DNA from: Robiginitomaculum sp.
GTDB lineage: Bacteria; Pseudomonadota; Alphaproteobacteria; Caulobacterales; Maricaulaceae
Direction of reading: 5' to 3'
Length of the DNA stretch: 5,956 nucleotides
Assembly: GCA_021647805.1 (NCBI GenBank)
Contig: JAKITZ010000154.1
Location: 1 to 5,956, forward strand
The notes below the pieces were generated by a model. It did no database searches, was not told where the DNA came from, and saw nothing but the letters and a program-made list of their open reading frames with translations. A program made the position numbers and the translations under genes. Positions 1 to 5,401 of this stretch are shown here, one piece after another; positions within the stretch are counted from its first letter, which is position 1; each line of letters begins with the position of its first letter.

Positions 1-633
1 GCTAAACGCCTTGAGGCAGTTGAAATAGCTTTACGGGTTTGTGATAAGTTGGGACAGTTATCTATGTCGGTAGAGTTTATGAAAATATTGAACTTAGAAG
101 AAATTTCAAAACGAGCCAATGATCCCGATGTTCATAATTTTTTTGAAATAATTATTACTTCTATGAACACCGACGTTACCCTAAAGGAAGTAGTTGAGAT
201 AGACGAAACTCTGACTAAATTATACTTAAATGACCATACGTTAATGTTTATGGATACATACCGATCTATCCTTACCCATGCAATTATGCATTTGAAGCTG
301 TTGAGCATTTCAGTAGATAATAATCACCTACTGAATAAAGGTATCCTCCAAGAAAAAATTGAGAAACTTGTCCCATTCAGCAAGGATGGGTTTAAAAAAT
401 ACGGAGAAGGACACGCTTACTATTGGTATCAGTACTTTTATGACGAGACATTGAAATCTCTTCGTGCGGAAGCAAATGGAATCGATAGAGATCAAGAAGA
501 TATCGCTTCAATAGCAAATATTACATATGGTTCGGAGCTAGCGCAAAGTGAGGCCAGGTCGAAGGCAATAAGCTCTGGATTACCTCCAGAACTCATCAAA
601 TCAAAAGAGGATATTCCCGAAACTCCCCATTAA
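1..633 (+). CDS. Unrecognised protein, 5'-truncated by the window edge
   Basis: I do not recognise this protein. The reading frame is open from base 1 (it begins AKRLEAVEIALRVCDK) and stops at TAA 631-633, giving at least 210 residues. A TTG at position 49 could serve as a start, but nothing forces it and the frame continues upstream, so the gene very probably begins outside the window. What is visible looks soluble and mostly helical. There is no signal peptide or obvious membrane segment. The middle is rich in aromatic residues (HAYYWYQYFYDE), and the tail is polar, proline-containing and probably disordered (SKEDIPETPH). Hand counts on three 60-nt lines give about 32-35% GC, against 48-62% in lines sampled from the deaminase and aroC genes. 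The different composition could mean recent acquisition or the edge of an accessory block. A GC-rich palindrome follows directly after the stop. That it is a real CDS is likely; its function is unknown. Confidence 0.7.
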   Translation, partial: AKRLEAVEIALRVCDKLGQLSMSVEFMKILNLEEISKRANDPDVHNFFEIIITSMNTDVTLKEVVEIDETLTKLYLNDHTLMFMDTYRSILTHAIMHLKLLSISVDNNHLLNKGILQEKIEKLVPFSKDGFKKYGEGHAYYWYQYFYDETLKSLRAEANGIDRDQEDIASIANITYGSELAQSEARSKAISSGLPPELIKSKEDIPETPH

Positions 634-637
634 TCAA

Positions 638-716
638 AACCGCCCTATAGACTCACCTCCCCATTCCCTAGCAAGCTGTAGGGCGGGTTGAGCGTAGCGA
701 TAACCGCCATTTGGCG
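638..716. repeat. GC-rich multi-arm palindrome, REP/MITE-like
   Basis: CCGCCCTATAG (640-650) pairs with CTGTAGGGCGG (676-686) over 11 bp, including one G-U in RNA, around a 25-nt loop. GGCGG (682-686) plus TT (688-689) can instead pair with AACCGCC (702-708) around a bulged G and a 12-nt loop. CGCC (705-708) can also pair with GGCG (713-716). The core GTAGGGCGGGTTGAGCG is of the widespread type of short intergenic palindrome with GGCGGGTT/AACCGCC arms; this likeness is from memory. The element starts 5 nt after the upstream stop codon, so it may also work as a transcription terminator, although no U-tract follows. No second copy is visible in this window. Confidence 0.5.
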
Positions 717-735
717 ATCATAGAGCTTTTCAAGA

Positions 736-765
736 TTGCAAGCCGTGGATGATTTGGGTTATGGT
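736..765 (+). promoter_or_regulatory. Weak candidate promoter for the deaminase gene
   Basis: TTGCAA (736-741), an 18-nt spacer, then TATGGT (760-765); each hexamer matches the sigma-70 consensus at 4 of 6 positions. It ends 36 nt before the start codon at 802. The spacing is reasonable, but matches of this quality occur by chance and TATGCT at 765-770 is an alternative -10. This is a tentative call only. Confidence 0.22.
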
Positions 766-801
766 ATGCTCTAAGAACTTTACAGTTAATGGATCCGTAG
801 C

Positions 802-1812
802 ATGAACCTCACCACCCTAGCCGCGAACGCCCCAAAGGCTGAATTGCACCTGCATATCGAAGGTTCGTTCGAGCCGGAATTGATGTTTGATATGGCCAAG
901 CGCAATAATGTGAAATTGCCTTTTGCTTCTGTAGAAGAAATTCGTGCCGCTTATGATTTTTCCAATTTGCAGGAGTTTCTGGATATTTATTACCAAGGCA
1001 TGAGTGTTTTGTTATTCGAGCAGGATTTTTATGATCTGACTTGGGAATATTTGGAGCGCGCGGCGGCTGATAATGTCATTCACACGGAAATTTTCTTTGA
1101 TCCGCAGGGACATACGATACGCGGTGTCAAATTCGCCGATGTGGTTGGCGGCATAAGTCGGGCGCTTTCTGACGCGAAGCAGAAACTTGGAATTAGTTCA
1201 AAACTTATCATGTGTTTTTTACGGCATTTACCCGAAGAAGATGCATTGGCTACTTGGGACGAGGCGCAAGAGTTTTTATCGCTGATTGATGGTGTTGGGT
1301 TGGATAGTTCCGAAGTCGGTCATCCACCTTCCAAATTCAAAAAAGTATTTGCTTTGGCCAAGGACGCAGGCTTGCATCTGGTAGCCCACGCTGGCGAAGA
1401 AGGCCCGCCGGATTATGTCTGGCAAGCATTGGACGAGTTGCAGGTGCAGCGCATTGATCATGGTAATCGCGCACTGGAAGATCAAAAACTGGTTGAGAAA
1501 CTGGCCGAGTCGGACATGTGCTTGACCGTTTGCCCATTATCGAATCTCAAGCTTTGCGTAGTGGGGGACATAACTGAGCACCCGATCCGCAAAATGCTGC
1601 AATCTGGTTTGCTGGCGATGATAAATTCCGACGATCCGTCTTATTTTGGTGGTTATGTAAACGCCAATTACACAGCAGTGATCGAAGCCTTGAATTTAAG
1701 TCGTGAGGAAGTGGAAACTTTATTACGCAACAGCTTTATTGGCTCGTTCATGAGCAAAAGTGAAAAAGCAGTGGCCTTGGCTAAGCTGGATCAGTATTTA
1801 TCGCAAACATAA
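802..1812 (+). CDS. Adenine deaminase (adenosine deaminase superfamily)
   Basis: Predicted zinc-dependent cytosolic enzyme that hydrolyses adenine to hypoxanthine and ammonia in purine salvage. At 336 aa the length is normal for the family. All expected motifs are present: the metal-binding HLH near the N-terminus (H16, H18, in AELHLHIEGS), VAHAGEE with metal ligand H196 and catalytic E199, the IDHG histidine (H220), and SDDP (D277, D278) near the C-terminus. HLHIEGS in place of the HLDGS of true adenosine deaminases, together with GLDSSEVGHPP (166-176) and SDDPSYFGGY, points to the adenine deaminase subgroup (Pseudomonas and yeast Aah1-like). Substrate is therefore inferred from subgroup motifs, and adenosine or another 6-aminopurine cannot be excluded. 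The ATG start fits the family's short lead before PKAELHLH. The ribosome binding site is weak (GGAT at 791-794). The upstream ATG at 789 hits a stop after three codons. The gene appears monocistronic, with a terminator immediately after the stop. Confidence 0.92.
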   Translation: MNLTTLAANAPKAELHLHIEGSFEPELMFDMAKRNNVKLPFASVEEIRAAYDFSNLQEFLDIYYQGMSVLLFEQDFYDLTWEYLERAAADNVIHTEIFFDPQGHTIRGVKFADVVGGISRALSDAKQKLGISSKLIMCFLRHLPEEDALATWDEAQEFLSLIDGVGLDSSEVGHPPSKFKKVFALAKDAGLHLVAHAGEEGPPDYVWQALDELQVQRIDHGNRALEDQKLVEKLAESDMCLTVCPLSNLKLCVVGDITEHPIRKMLQSGLLAMINSDDPSYFGGYVNANYTAVIEALNLSREEVETLLRNSFIGSFMSKSEKAVALAKLDQYLSQT

Positions 1813-1845
1813 AAAGGCGGCTCCTTTGTTCAAAGAGCCGCCTTT
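1813..1845. terminator. Bidirectional intrinsic terminator
   Basis: AAAGGCGGCTC (1813-1823) pairs perfectly with GAGCCGCCTTT (1835-1845), an 11-bp stem around an 11-nt loop that can tighten through three further A-T pairs. The A-run starting at 1811 supplies a run of five T's on the minus strand; the plus strand has only TTTA. The hairpin begins right after the deaminase stop codon (1810-1812) and lies 22 nt past the end of the convergent glycine-zipper gene, so it probably serves both. Confidence 0.88.
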
Positions 1846-1867
1846 ATCAATATTATGAAGTATCTAA

Positions 1868-2614
1868 TTAGTGTCTTTTGTTCCAATTACGGTATCTACC
1901 GTCATAGGACATGCATTCTTGGGTGCTTACCCGTTTCGAGTATCCTCGAGAGTCGCGAACTGTACGGGTAACAGTGCGGCATTTATTAGGTCTGGTTTGC
2001 CCAGAAAGATAAACAAAGCTTTGTGGATCGTGGGTGACATTATTAACCCGGTTTACCTGCCTGTTATTGTTGACCCGTCTATTGTGTGGATCGTTATAAT
2101 ATCTGCTATTGCGATTGCGGTCATTATACCGGCGTTGATCCTGACGATATCTGCGTTGCTCTTGTCTGTATCTACGCTGTTCTTGACGATAACGGCGTTG
2201 GTCTTGAGCGTTTCTATATCTGCGCTCGGCACGACGTTCACCGCGATAGCTACGTTCATTAACTACATAACCACGATTGTATCGGCGATTATCGTAATAT
2301 CCGTTGTTTTGATAGCGGTTATCATACCGAGCATTTTGGCGCTGCCGATATTGTGGGCGGCAATTATCATTGCCATCGGTTATCGCCGCGCCAGCTACAC
2401 CGCCGATCACTGCGCCAATTACCGCACCCTCGGTGCGATCATTGCGTCCGGCAATTTCCGAGCCTAACAAGCCACCAAGTAGCCCGCCGATTAGAACGCC
2501 AGCGACCTGATCGCCTCCGTTCGAGCGGCAATTATAACGATCATCTGCATAAGCAGCTATGGGTAGTGCTGTTGCACCAAGTAAGGCAGCTGCGGCGATT
2601 AAAGCGGTTTTCAT
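1868..2614 (-). CDS. Secreted glycine-zipper protein with Arg/Tyr-rich repeat tail
   Basis: 248 aa, predicted to be exported to the cell envelope. Residues 1-23 form a Sec signal peptide with an AYA cleavage site before DDRY. Residues about 36-79 form a glycine-zipper double segment (GVLIGGLLGGLLGSEIAG, then GAVIGAVIGGVAGAAIT), as in the 17-kDa surface antigen/glycine zipper 2TM family, flanked by C29 and C85. Residues about 86-185 are low complexity (R, Y, N, Q) and contain four 7-residue repeats of the type Q(D/E)QRRYR at 137-164. A small C-terminal region (about 195-240) holds C212 and C234 and looks more ordered. The start is supported by GGAGAG (2621-2626), 6 nt before the ATG. It is a paralogue of the gene at 2768-3319. 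The molecular function is unknown; an envelope-stabilising or stress role is inference only. The strongly basic tail could bind LPS phosphates or nucleic acid. Confidence 0.85.
   Translation of the reverse strand: MKTALIAAAALLGATALPIAAYADDRYNCRSNGGDQVAGVLIGGLLGGLLGSEIAGRNDRTEGAVIGAVIGGVAGAAITDGNDNCRPQYRQRQNARYDNRYQNNGYYDNRRYNRGYVVNERSYRGERRAERRYRNAQDQRRYRQEQRRYRQEQRRYRQDQRRYNDRNRNSRYYNDPHNRRVNNNRQVNRVNNVTHDPQSFVYLSGQTRPNKCRTVTRTVRDSRGYSKRVSTQECMSYDGRYRNWNKRH
2123..2206 (-). repeat. Four 21-bp in-frame tandem repeats
   Basis: These encode QDQRRYR, QEQRRYR, QEQRRYR and QDQRRYN (residues 137-164 of the glycine-zipper protein). The units are near-identical in protein and imperfect in DNA, which fits expansion by slippage followed by drift. 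Confidence 0.8.
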
Positions 2615-2661
2615 CAGGGTCTCTCCATCAAACTTTCACTGTTCATTTCAGCGATGATTAA

Positions 2662-2695
2662 AGATTACGATTCTCCACCTGAACGGAGTGTGAAG
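2662..2695 (-). promoter_or_regulatory. Putative activator-dependent promoter (TTCA direct repeat plus -10)
   Basis: Read on the minus strand, CTTCACACTCCGTTCAGGT (2695-2677) holds two TTCA half-sites 11 bp apart. A 9-nt spacer follows, then the -10-like TAATCT (2667-2662). The start codon is 62 nt from the end of the 19-mer. The upstream region of the paralogue has the same arrangement with 15/19 identity. No -35 consensus sits at the proper distance, and one-helical-turn direct repeats abutting the -35 zone are typical of OmpR/PhoB-type activators. The activator itself is not in the window. Confidence 0.5.
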
Positions 2696-2719
2696 ACATT
2701 AATCAGCTTCTGTTGCATT

Positions 2720-2749
2720 AAAAAAGCAGCCCCTAGAGGAGCTGCTTTT
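2720..2749 (-). terminator. Intrinsic terminator of the His-rich glycine-zipper gene
   Basis: AAAAGCAGC (2722-2730) pairs with GCTGCTTTT (2741-2749), a 9-bp stem whose loop can be closed further by CC/GG. On the minus strand the stem runs into six T's (2725-2720). It lies 18 nt past the stop codon of the 2768-3319 gene and upstream of the promoter of the next gene, so the two paralogues are separate transcription units. Confidence 0.87.
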
Positions 2750-2767
2750 GTGATGTGAATAATCAAT

Positions 2768-3319
2768 TTAATGATGATCGTTATATCTGTTGCGCGCTCT
2801 GCGACGATCTTGCCGACGATGTTTAGCTCTGTGCGCTTCTTGTCGGCGGTGCTTGGCGCGGTGTGCCGCTTGTCTGCGGTGTTTAGCACGATGTGCCGTT
2901 TCTCTGCGGTGTTGGGCGCGATGTTTCGCCCTTTGATGGTCGCGACGATGCGCTTCTCTACGATGACTCACTTCTCTGGATCTGTAGCGGGGCTGCTGGT
3001 AGTATCCAGTATTATTATAGTAACCGGAGCCAGCATAGTTGGCGTTATATTGATTGTTTCGGCGCGGACGACAATCATTACTGTTGGTAATGGCTGCTCC
3101 GGTAACTCCGCCAACAACTGACCCGATAATGGCCCCTTCTGTTCGGCTTCCGCGACCAGCAATTTCTGATCCAACCAATCCTCCAATTAACCCACCGACT
3201 AATACGCCAGCTACCTGATCTCTTTCATTTGAACGGCAGTCATAACGGTCATTAGCAAAAGCAGTTATTGGTATAGATATTATACCCAGCATGACGGTAG
3301 TAATAAATATAGTTCTCAT
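2768..3319 (-). CDS. Secreted glycine-zipper protein with His/Arg-rich repeat tail
   Basis: 183 aa, predicted to be exported. Residues 1-22 form a signal peptide with an AFA cleavage site before NDRY. Residues about 35-78 form a glycine-zipper double segment (GVLVGGLIGGLVGSEIAG, then GAIIGSVVGGVTGAAIT) flanked by C28 and C83. This block is roughly three-quarters identical to the neighbouring paralogue from DRY to CRP. The next section (84-113) is N/Y-rich. The tail is entirely different: basic and histidine-rich (13 His from residue 116 to the end), with four 10-residue units of HRAKHRRQxA type at 133-172, ending NDHH. It lacks the second cysteine pair and C-terminal region of its paralogue. 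The start is supported by AGGGG, 7 nt before the ATG. The function is unknown. The His-rich tail suggests metal or polyanion binding, but this is inference. Confidence 0.83.
   Translation of the reverse strand: MRTIFITTVMLGIISIPITAFANDRYDCRSNERDQVAGVLVGGLIGGLVGSEIAGRGSRTEGAIIGSVVGGVTGAAITNSNDCRPRRNNQYNANYAGSGYYNNTGYYQQPRYRSREVSHRREAHRRDHQRAKHRAQHRRETAHRAKHRRQAAHRAKHRRQEAHRAKHRRQDRRRARNRYNDHH
2804..2923 (-). repeat. Four 30-bp in-frame tandem repeats
   Basis: These encode HRAQHRRETA, HRAKHRRQAA, HRAKHRRQEA and HRAKHRRQDR (residues 133-172). The first unit is the most diverged. Units follow one another without spacers and stay in frame, so this is a coding minisatellite, not a CRISPR array. 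Confidence 0.83.
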
Positions 3320-3368
3320 TTTATTTCCCCTTTTAGTCAGTCCCTCTTGTGCAAAAACAACTATTGGA

Positions 3369-3402
3369 AGAATAGAAATTATGACATGAACCGAATATGA
3401 AG
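3369..3402 (-). promoter_or_regulatory. Putative activator-dependent promoter, twin of 2662-2695
   Basis: On the minus strand CTTCATATTCGGTTCATGT (3402-3384) matches the paralogue's element at 15 of 19 positions, again with TTCA half-sites 11 bp apart. After the same 9-nt spacer comes TATTCT (3374-3369), which matches the sigma-70 -10 at 4 of 6 positions. The 19-mer ends 64 nt before the start codon (62 nt in the paralogue). No -35-like hexamer is present, which points to dependence on an activator. Confidence 0.52.
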
Positions 3403-3502
3403 AGCGTATTCAGAAACGCAGAATAAAATAATGCGCTTCTTTTGTTGTACTGTTTGTTATGTTGTTGTTTCTCTAAGAGTATTCTCAAGAAGATCTTGCG
3501 TC

Positions 3503-4597
3503 TTATTTATCCCAAGCGGCGCCATTGCGTCCGGTTTGCGCCCGGTGTTGTAATTTGGCATCAGCCAATACCAGTGCCAGCATTGCCTCGGCCACTGGAA
3601 CGGCGCGGATGCCGACACAAGGGTCGTGCCTGCCTTTGGTGCTAAGGTTTATTTCTTGGCCATCGCGGGTAATTGATCGTCTTGGTGTAAGTATTGACGA
3701 GGTTGGTTTGACCGCCATGCGAATGATTATATCTTGGCCAGAGCTAATCCCACCTAACACACCGCCATTATTATTCGAGGCAAAAGACGGCTTGCCATCT
3801 GTTAGCAACATCTCATCAGCATGTTCGGTTCCGCTCATGGCGGCAGCCGCAAAGCCGGCGCCGATCTCAACGCCCTTGGCAGCAGGAATGGACATCATTG
3901 CTCCAGCGATCATAGCGTCCAGTTTGCCATAAACCGGTGCGCCCCAGCCAACAGGCAGGCCAGAGGCGATCACTTCGACGATTGCACCGATGGAATTGCC
4001 GCTTTTACGGGTTTTGTGCAAATACTCTTCCCACTTACTGGCAGTTTTAGCGCAAGGGCAAAATAGGTCGTTATTTTGTACTTCCGCCCAGTCCCAATTG
4101 CTGCGATCCACCGGCATATTGCCGATCTGTACTAAAGCTGCGCCAATGCTGATCTTATTGCCAAGAATCTGTCTGGCAATCGCGCCGCCGGCCACCCTAA
4201 TGGCTGTTTCTCTGGCCGATGATCGGCCACCACCGCGATAATCGCGAAAACCATATTTGCCGTCATAGGTATAATCAGCATGACCCGGGCGGTAAGTATT
4301 GGCAATGTCGCTATAGTCTTTGGATCTGGCATCTTGGTTCTCGATCAATAAGCTAATTGGATGGCCAGTGGTAAGACCCTCAAATACGCCAGAGAGAATT
4401 TGCACTTTATCTGGTTCTTTGCGTTGGGTGACATGTTTGGAGGAACCGGGTCGTCTTGCGTCAAGAAATGGTTGGATCAGTTCTTCGCTTAACGTAAGTC
4501 CCGGTGGACAACCGTCAACAACACCGCCAATGGCTGTGCCATGGCTTTCACCCCAAGTGGTTAGTCGTAAATATTTGCCAAATGTATTATCGCTCAT
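3503..4597 (-). CDS. aroC: Chorismate synthase
   Basis: Catalyses the last shikimate-pathway step, 5-enolpyruvylshikimate-3-phosphate to chorismate plus phosphate, using reduced FMN without net redox change; cytosolic, usually a homotetramer. At 364 aa it is full length. Visible signatures are GESHG (16-20, conserved H19), RPGHAD (103-108, conserved H106), GGGRSSARET (122-131), a GAGFAAA segment, SFASNNNGGVLGGISSGQD, KPTSSI, and near the C-terminus GRHDPCVGIRAVPVAEAM. The ATG start overlaps the stop of the upstream dnaJ-like gene (ATGA), and there is little Shine-Dalgarno sequence before it, so translation is probably coupled to that gene. No clear hairpin plus U-tract was found in the 183-nt gap after the stop, so the transcript end is uncertain. 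Confidence 0.98.
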   Translation of the reverse strand: MSDNTFGKYLRLTTWGESHGTAIGGVVDGCPPGLTLSEELIQPFLDARRPGSSKHVTQRKEPDKVQILSGVFEGLTTGHPISLLIENQDARSKDYSDIANTYRPGHADYTYDGKYGFRDYRGGGRSSARETAIRVAGGAIARQILGNKISIGAALVQIGNMPVDRSNWDWAEVQNNDLFCPCAKTASKWEEYLHKTRKSGNSIGAIVEVIASGLPVGWGAPVYGKLDAMIAGAMMSIPAAKGVEIGAGFAAAAMSGTEHADEMLLTDGKPSFASNNNGGVLGGISSGQDIIIRMAVKPTSSILTPRRSITRDGQEINLSTKGRHDPCVGIRAVPVAEAMLALVLADAKLQHRAQTGRNGAAWDK

Positions 4598-5358
4598 CTT
4601 GTGGTTAAAGCCGATCTTGCATCTGATCTCAAGTGTAGCTTACGTAGTTCTGCTGAATGAATAAAAGCCCGTGAGAATTGTTCAAGGATTTGTTGCATAT
4701 CAGAATTTGGTTTGGCGGTTAATGTTACTAACAAATCACCGACGGGAGAGTTTGCGTTTTCTGGTAGACCTTTGTCTTTGAGCAACAGCTCCTTTCCAGG
4801 GCTGGACAAAGCAGGTATGGTAAATTGCAATTCCTGCCCAAACAAAACAATATTATGGCCACTGCCTTTGCGCATTTCCCAAAGGGGAACTTCTAAATAC
4901 ATTATCAAATTGCGACCTTGCAGATGTATAGACGGATCAGGACGTAACAATAGCTCGACAATAATATCACCGCCGTTTGTTGCTTGTCCTTTTAATTGTA
5001 ATTTATGATCTGGGTCGTGACCTTTGGGAATACAAATTTCTAGTTTCTGACCATTTGGTAAAGTCAGGCGGCGTTTCGCGCCTTTGACAAGGTCGCTAAG
5101 CTCAATGGTAAGGGTAACATGGGTGTCTTTTTGTCTGTTGTTGGGTTTTCGACCTCTTGCTGGTCGCGGTTTTTTCTTCGCAATATGTCTATCGGTAGTT
5201 AAAGTTTCGTAGGCTAATTTAAGTTGGTGGAATTTTTCTTCATTGCCGGTATTTTGATCCGGGTGATGTATTTTTGCCAATGTCCGATATGCTGTTTGAA
5301 TAGCCTTTTTATCGGCAGTTTCTGCCACACCTAATATCAAATACGAATCATTCATCAC
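4594..5358 (-). CDS. DnaJ/CbpA-like J-domain co-chaperone
   Basis: Predicted Hsp40-type partner that stimulates DnaK ATPase and delivers clients. Residues about 4-60 are a J domain with the essential HPD (32-34, in HHPDQN). A short basic linker (about 60-77) follows, with no Gly/Phe region and no CxxCxGxG zinc finger. Residues about 78-215 are the two-part substrate-binding C-terminal domain; its second half shows GRNL, VPLWE, SSPGKELLLKDKGLP and VGDLLVTL, as in CbpA-class proteins. A tail of about 40 residues is unassigned. At 254 aa it is shorter than typical CbpA (about 300 aa). The first codon is GTG at 5358 followed directly by ATG at 5355; neither has a good ribosome binding site, so the ATG start is equally likely. 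It is the first gene of an apparent dnaJ-like/aroC operon and is divergent from pdxH. The specific client is unknown. Confidence 0.9.
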   Translation of the reverse strand: MMNDSYLILGVAETADKKAIQTAYRTLAKIHHPDQNTGNEEKFHQLKLAYETLTTDRHIAKKKPRPARGRKPNNRQKDTHVTLTIELSDLVKGAKRRLTLPNGQKLEICIPKGHDPDHKLQLKGQATNGGDIIVELLLRPDPSIHLQGRNLIMYLEVPLWEMRKGSGHNIVLFGQELQFTIPALSSPGKELLLKDKGLPENANSPVGDLLVTLTAKPNSDMQQILEQFSRAFIHSAELRKLHLRSDARSALTTR

Positions 5359-5401
5359 AGCAGGCTAGTCAGAACCGGTATCAAGGTAGTAAACAAAACA
5401 G
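5359..5401. promoter_or_regulatory. 43-nt divergent spacer between dnaJ-like gene and pdxH
   Basis: This gap must contain, or lie between, the start signals of two divergent genes. It is too short for two full non-overlapping promoters, so at least one promoter must overlap a coding region or the other promoter. It holds the self-complementary ACCGGT (5374-5379) and a weak AAGG (5383-5386), too far from the pdxH ATG for a good ribosome binding site. No convincing -35/-10 pair is seen. Confidence 0.35.

Noticed and set aside
49..633. Treating the TTG at 49 as the start of the first gene
   Set aside because: The frame is open back to base 1 with a coherent helical peptide and there is no ribosome binding site before 49, so a 5'-partial gene is the better reading.
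1871..2467. 198-codon hydrophobic open frame on the plus strand opposite the glycine-zipper gene
   Set aside because: It is an antisense shadow. Complementing Arg/Tyr/Asn/Gln codons yields Ile/Val/Ala/Thr/Ser codons, which makes false membrane-like proteins. The minus-strand frame has a signal peptide, a good ribosome binding site, a paralogue and a terminator.
2804..2923. Regular 30-bp periodicity resembling a CRISPR array
   Set aside because: The units are contiguous with no unique spacers, and they translate in frame into a periodic protein tail.
2771..3121. 116-codon open frame on the plus strand opposite the second glycine-zipper gene
   Set aside because: Same antisense effect, produced by the repetitive basic tail; no family features.
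3420..3502. A terminator for aroC on the minus strand
   Set aside because: Only short, imperfect hairpins were found (for example GAG-AATA-CTC, or CGCA/TGCG around an AT-rich loop), none followed by a U-tract in the right direction.
3525..3932. 135-codon open frame on the plus strand inside aroC
   Set aside because: It lies wholly within the well-conserved aroC gene on the other strand and resembles no known protein.
5374..5379. ACCGGT palindrome as an operator between the dnaJ-like gene and pdxH
   Set aside because: Six self-complementary bases without further symmetry are too little to call an operator site.
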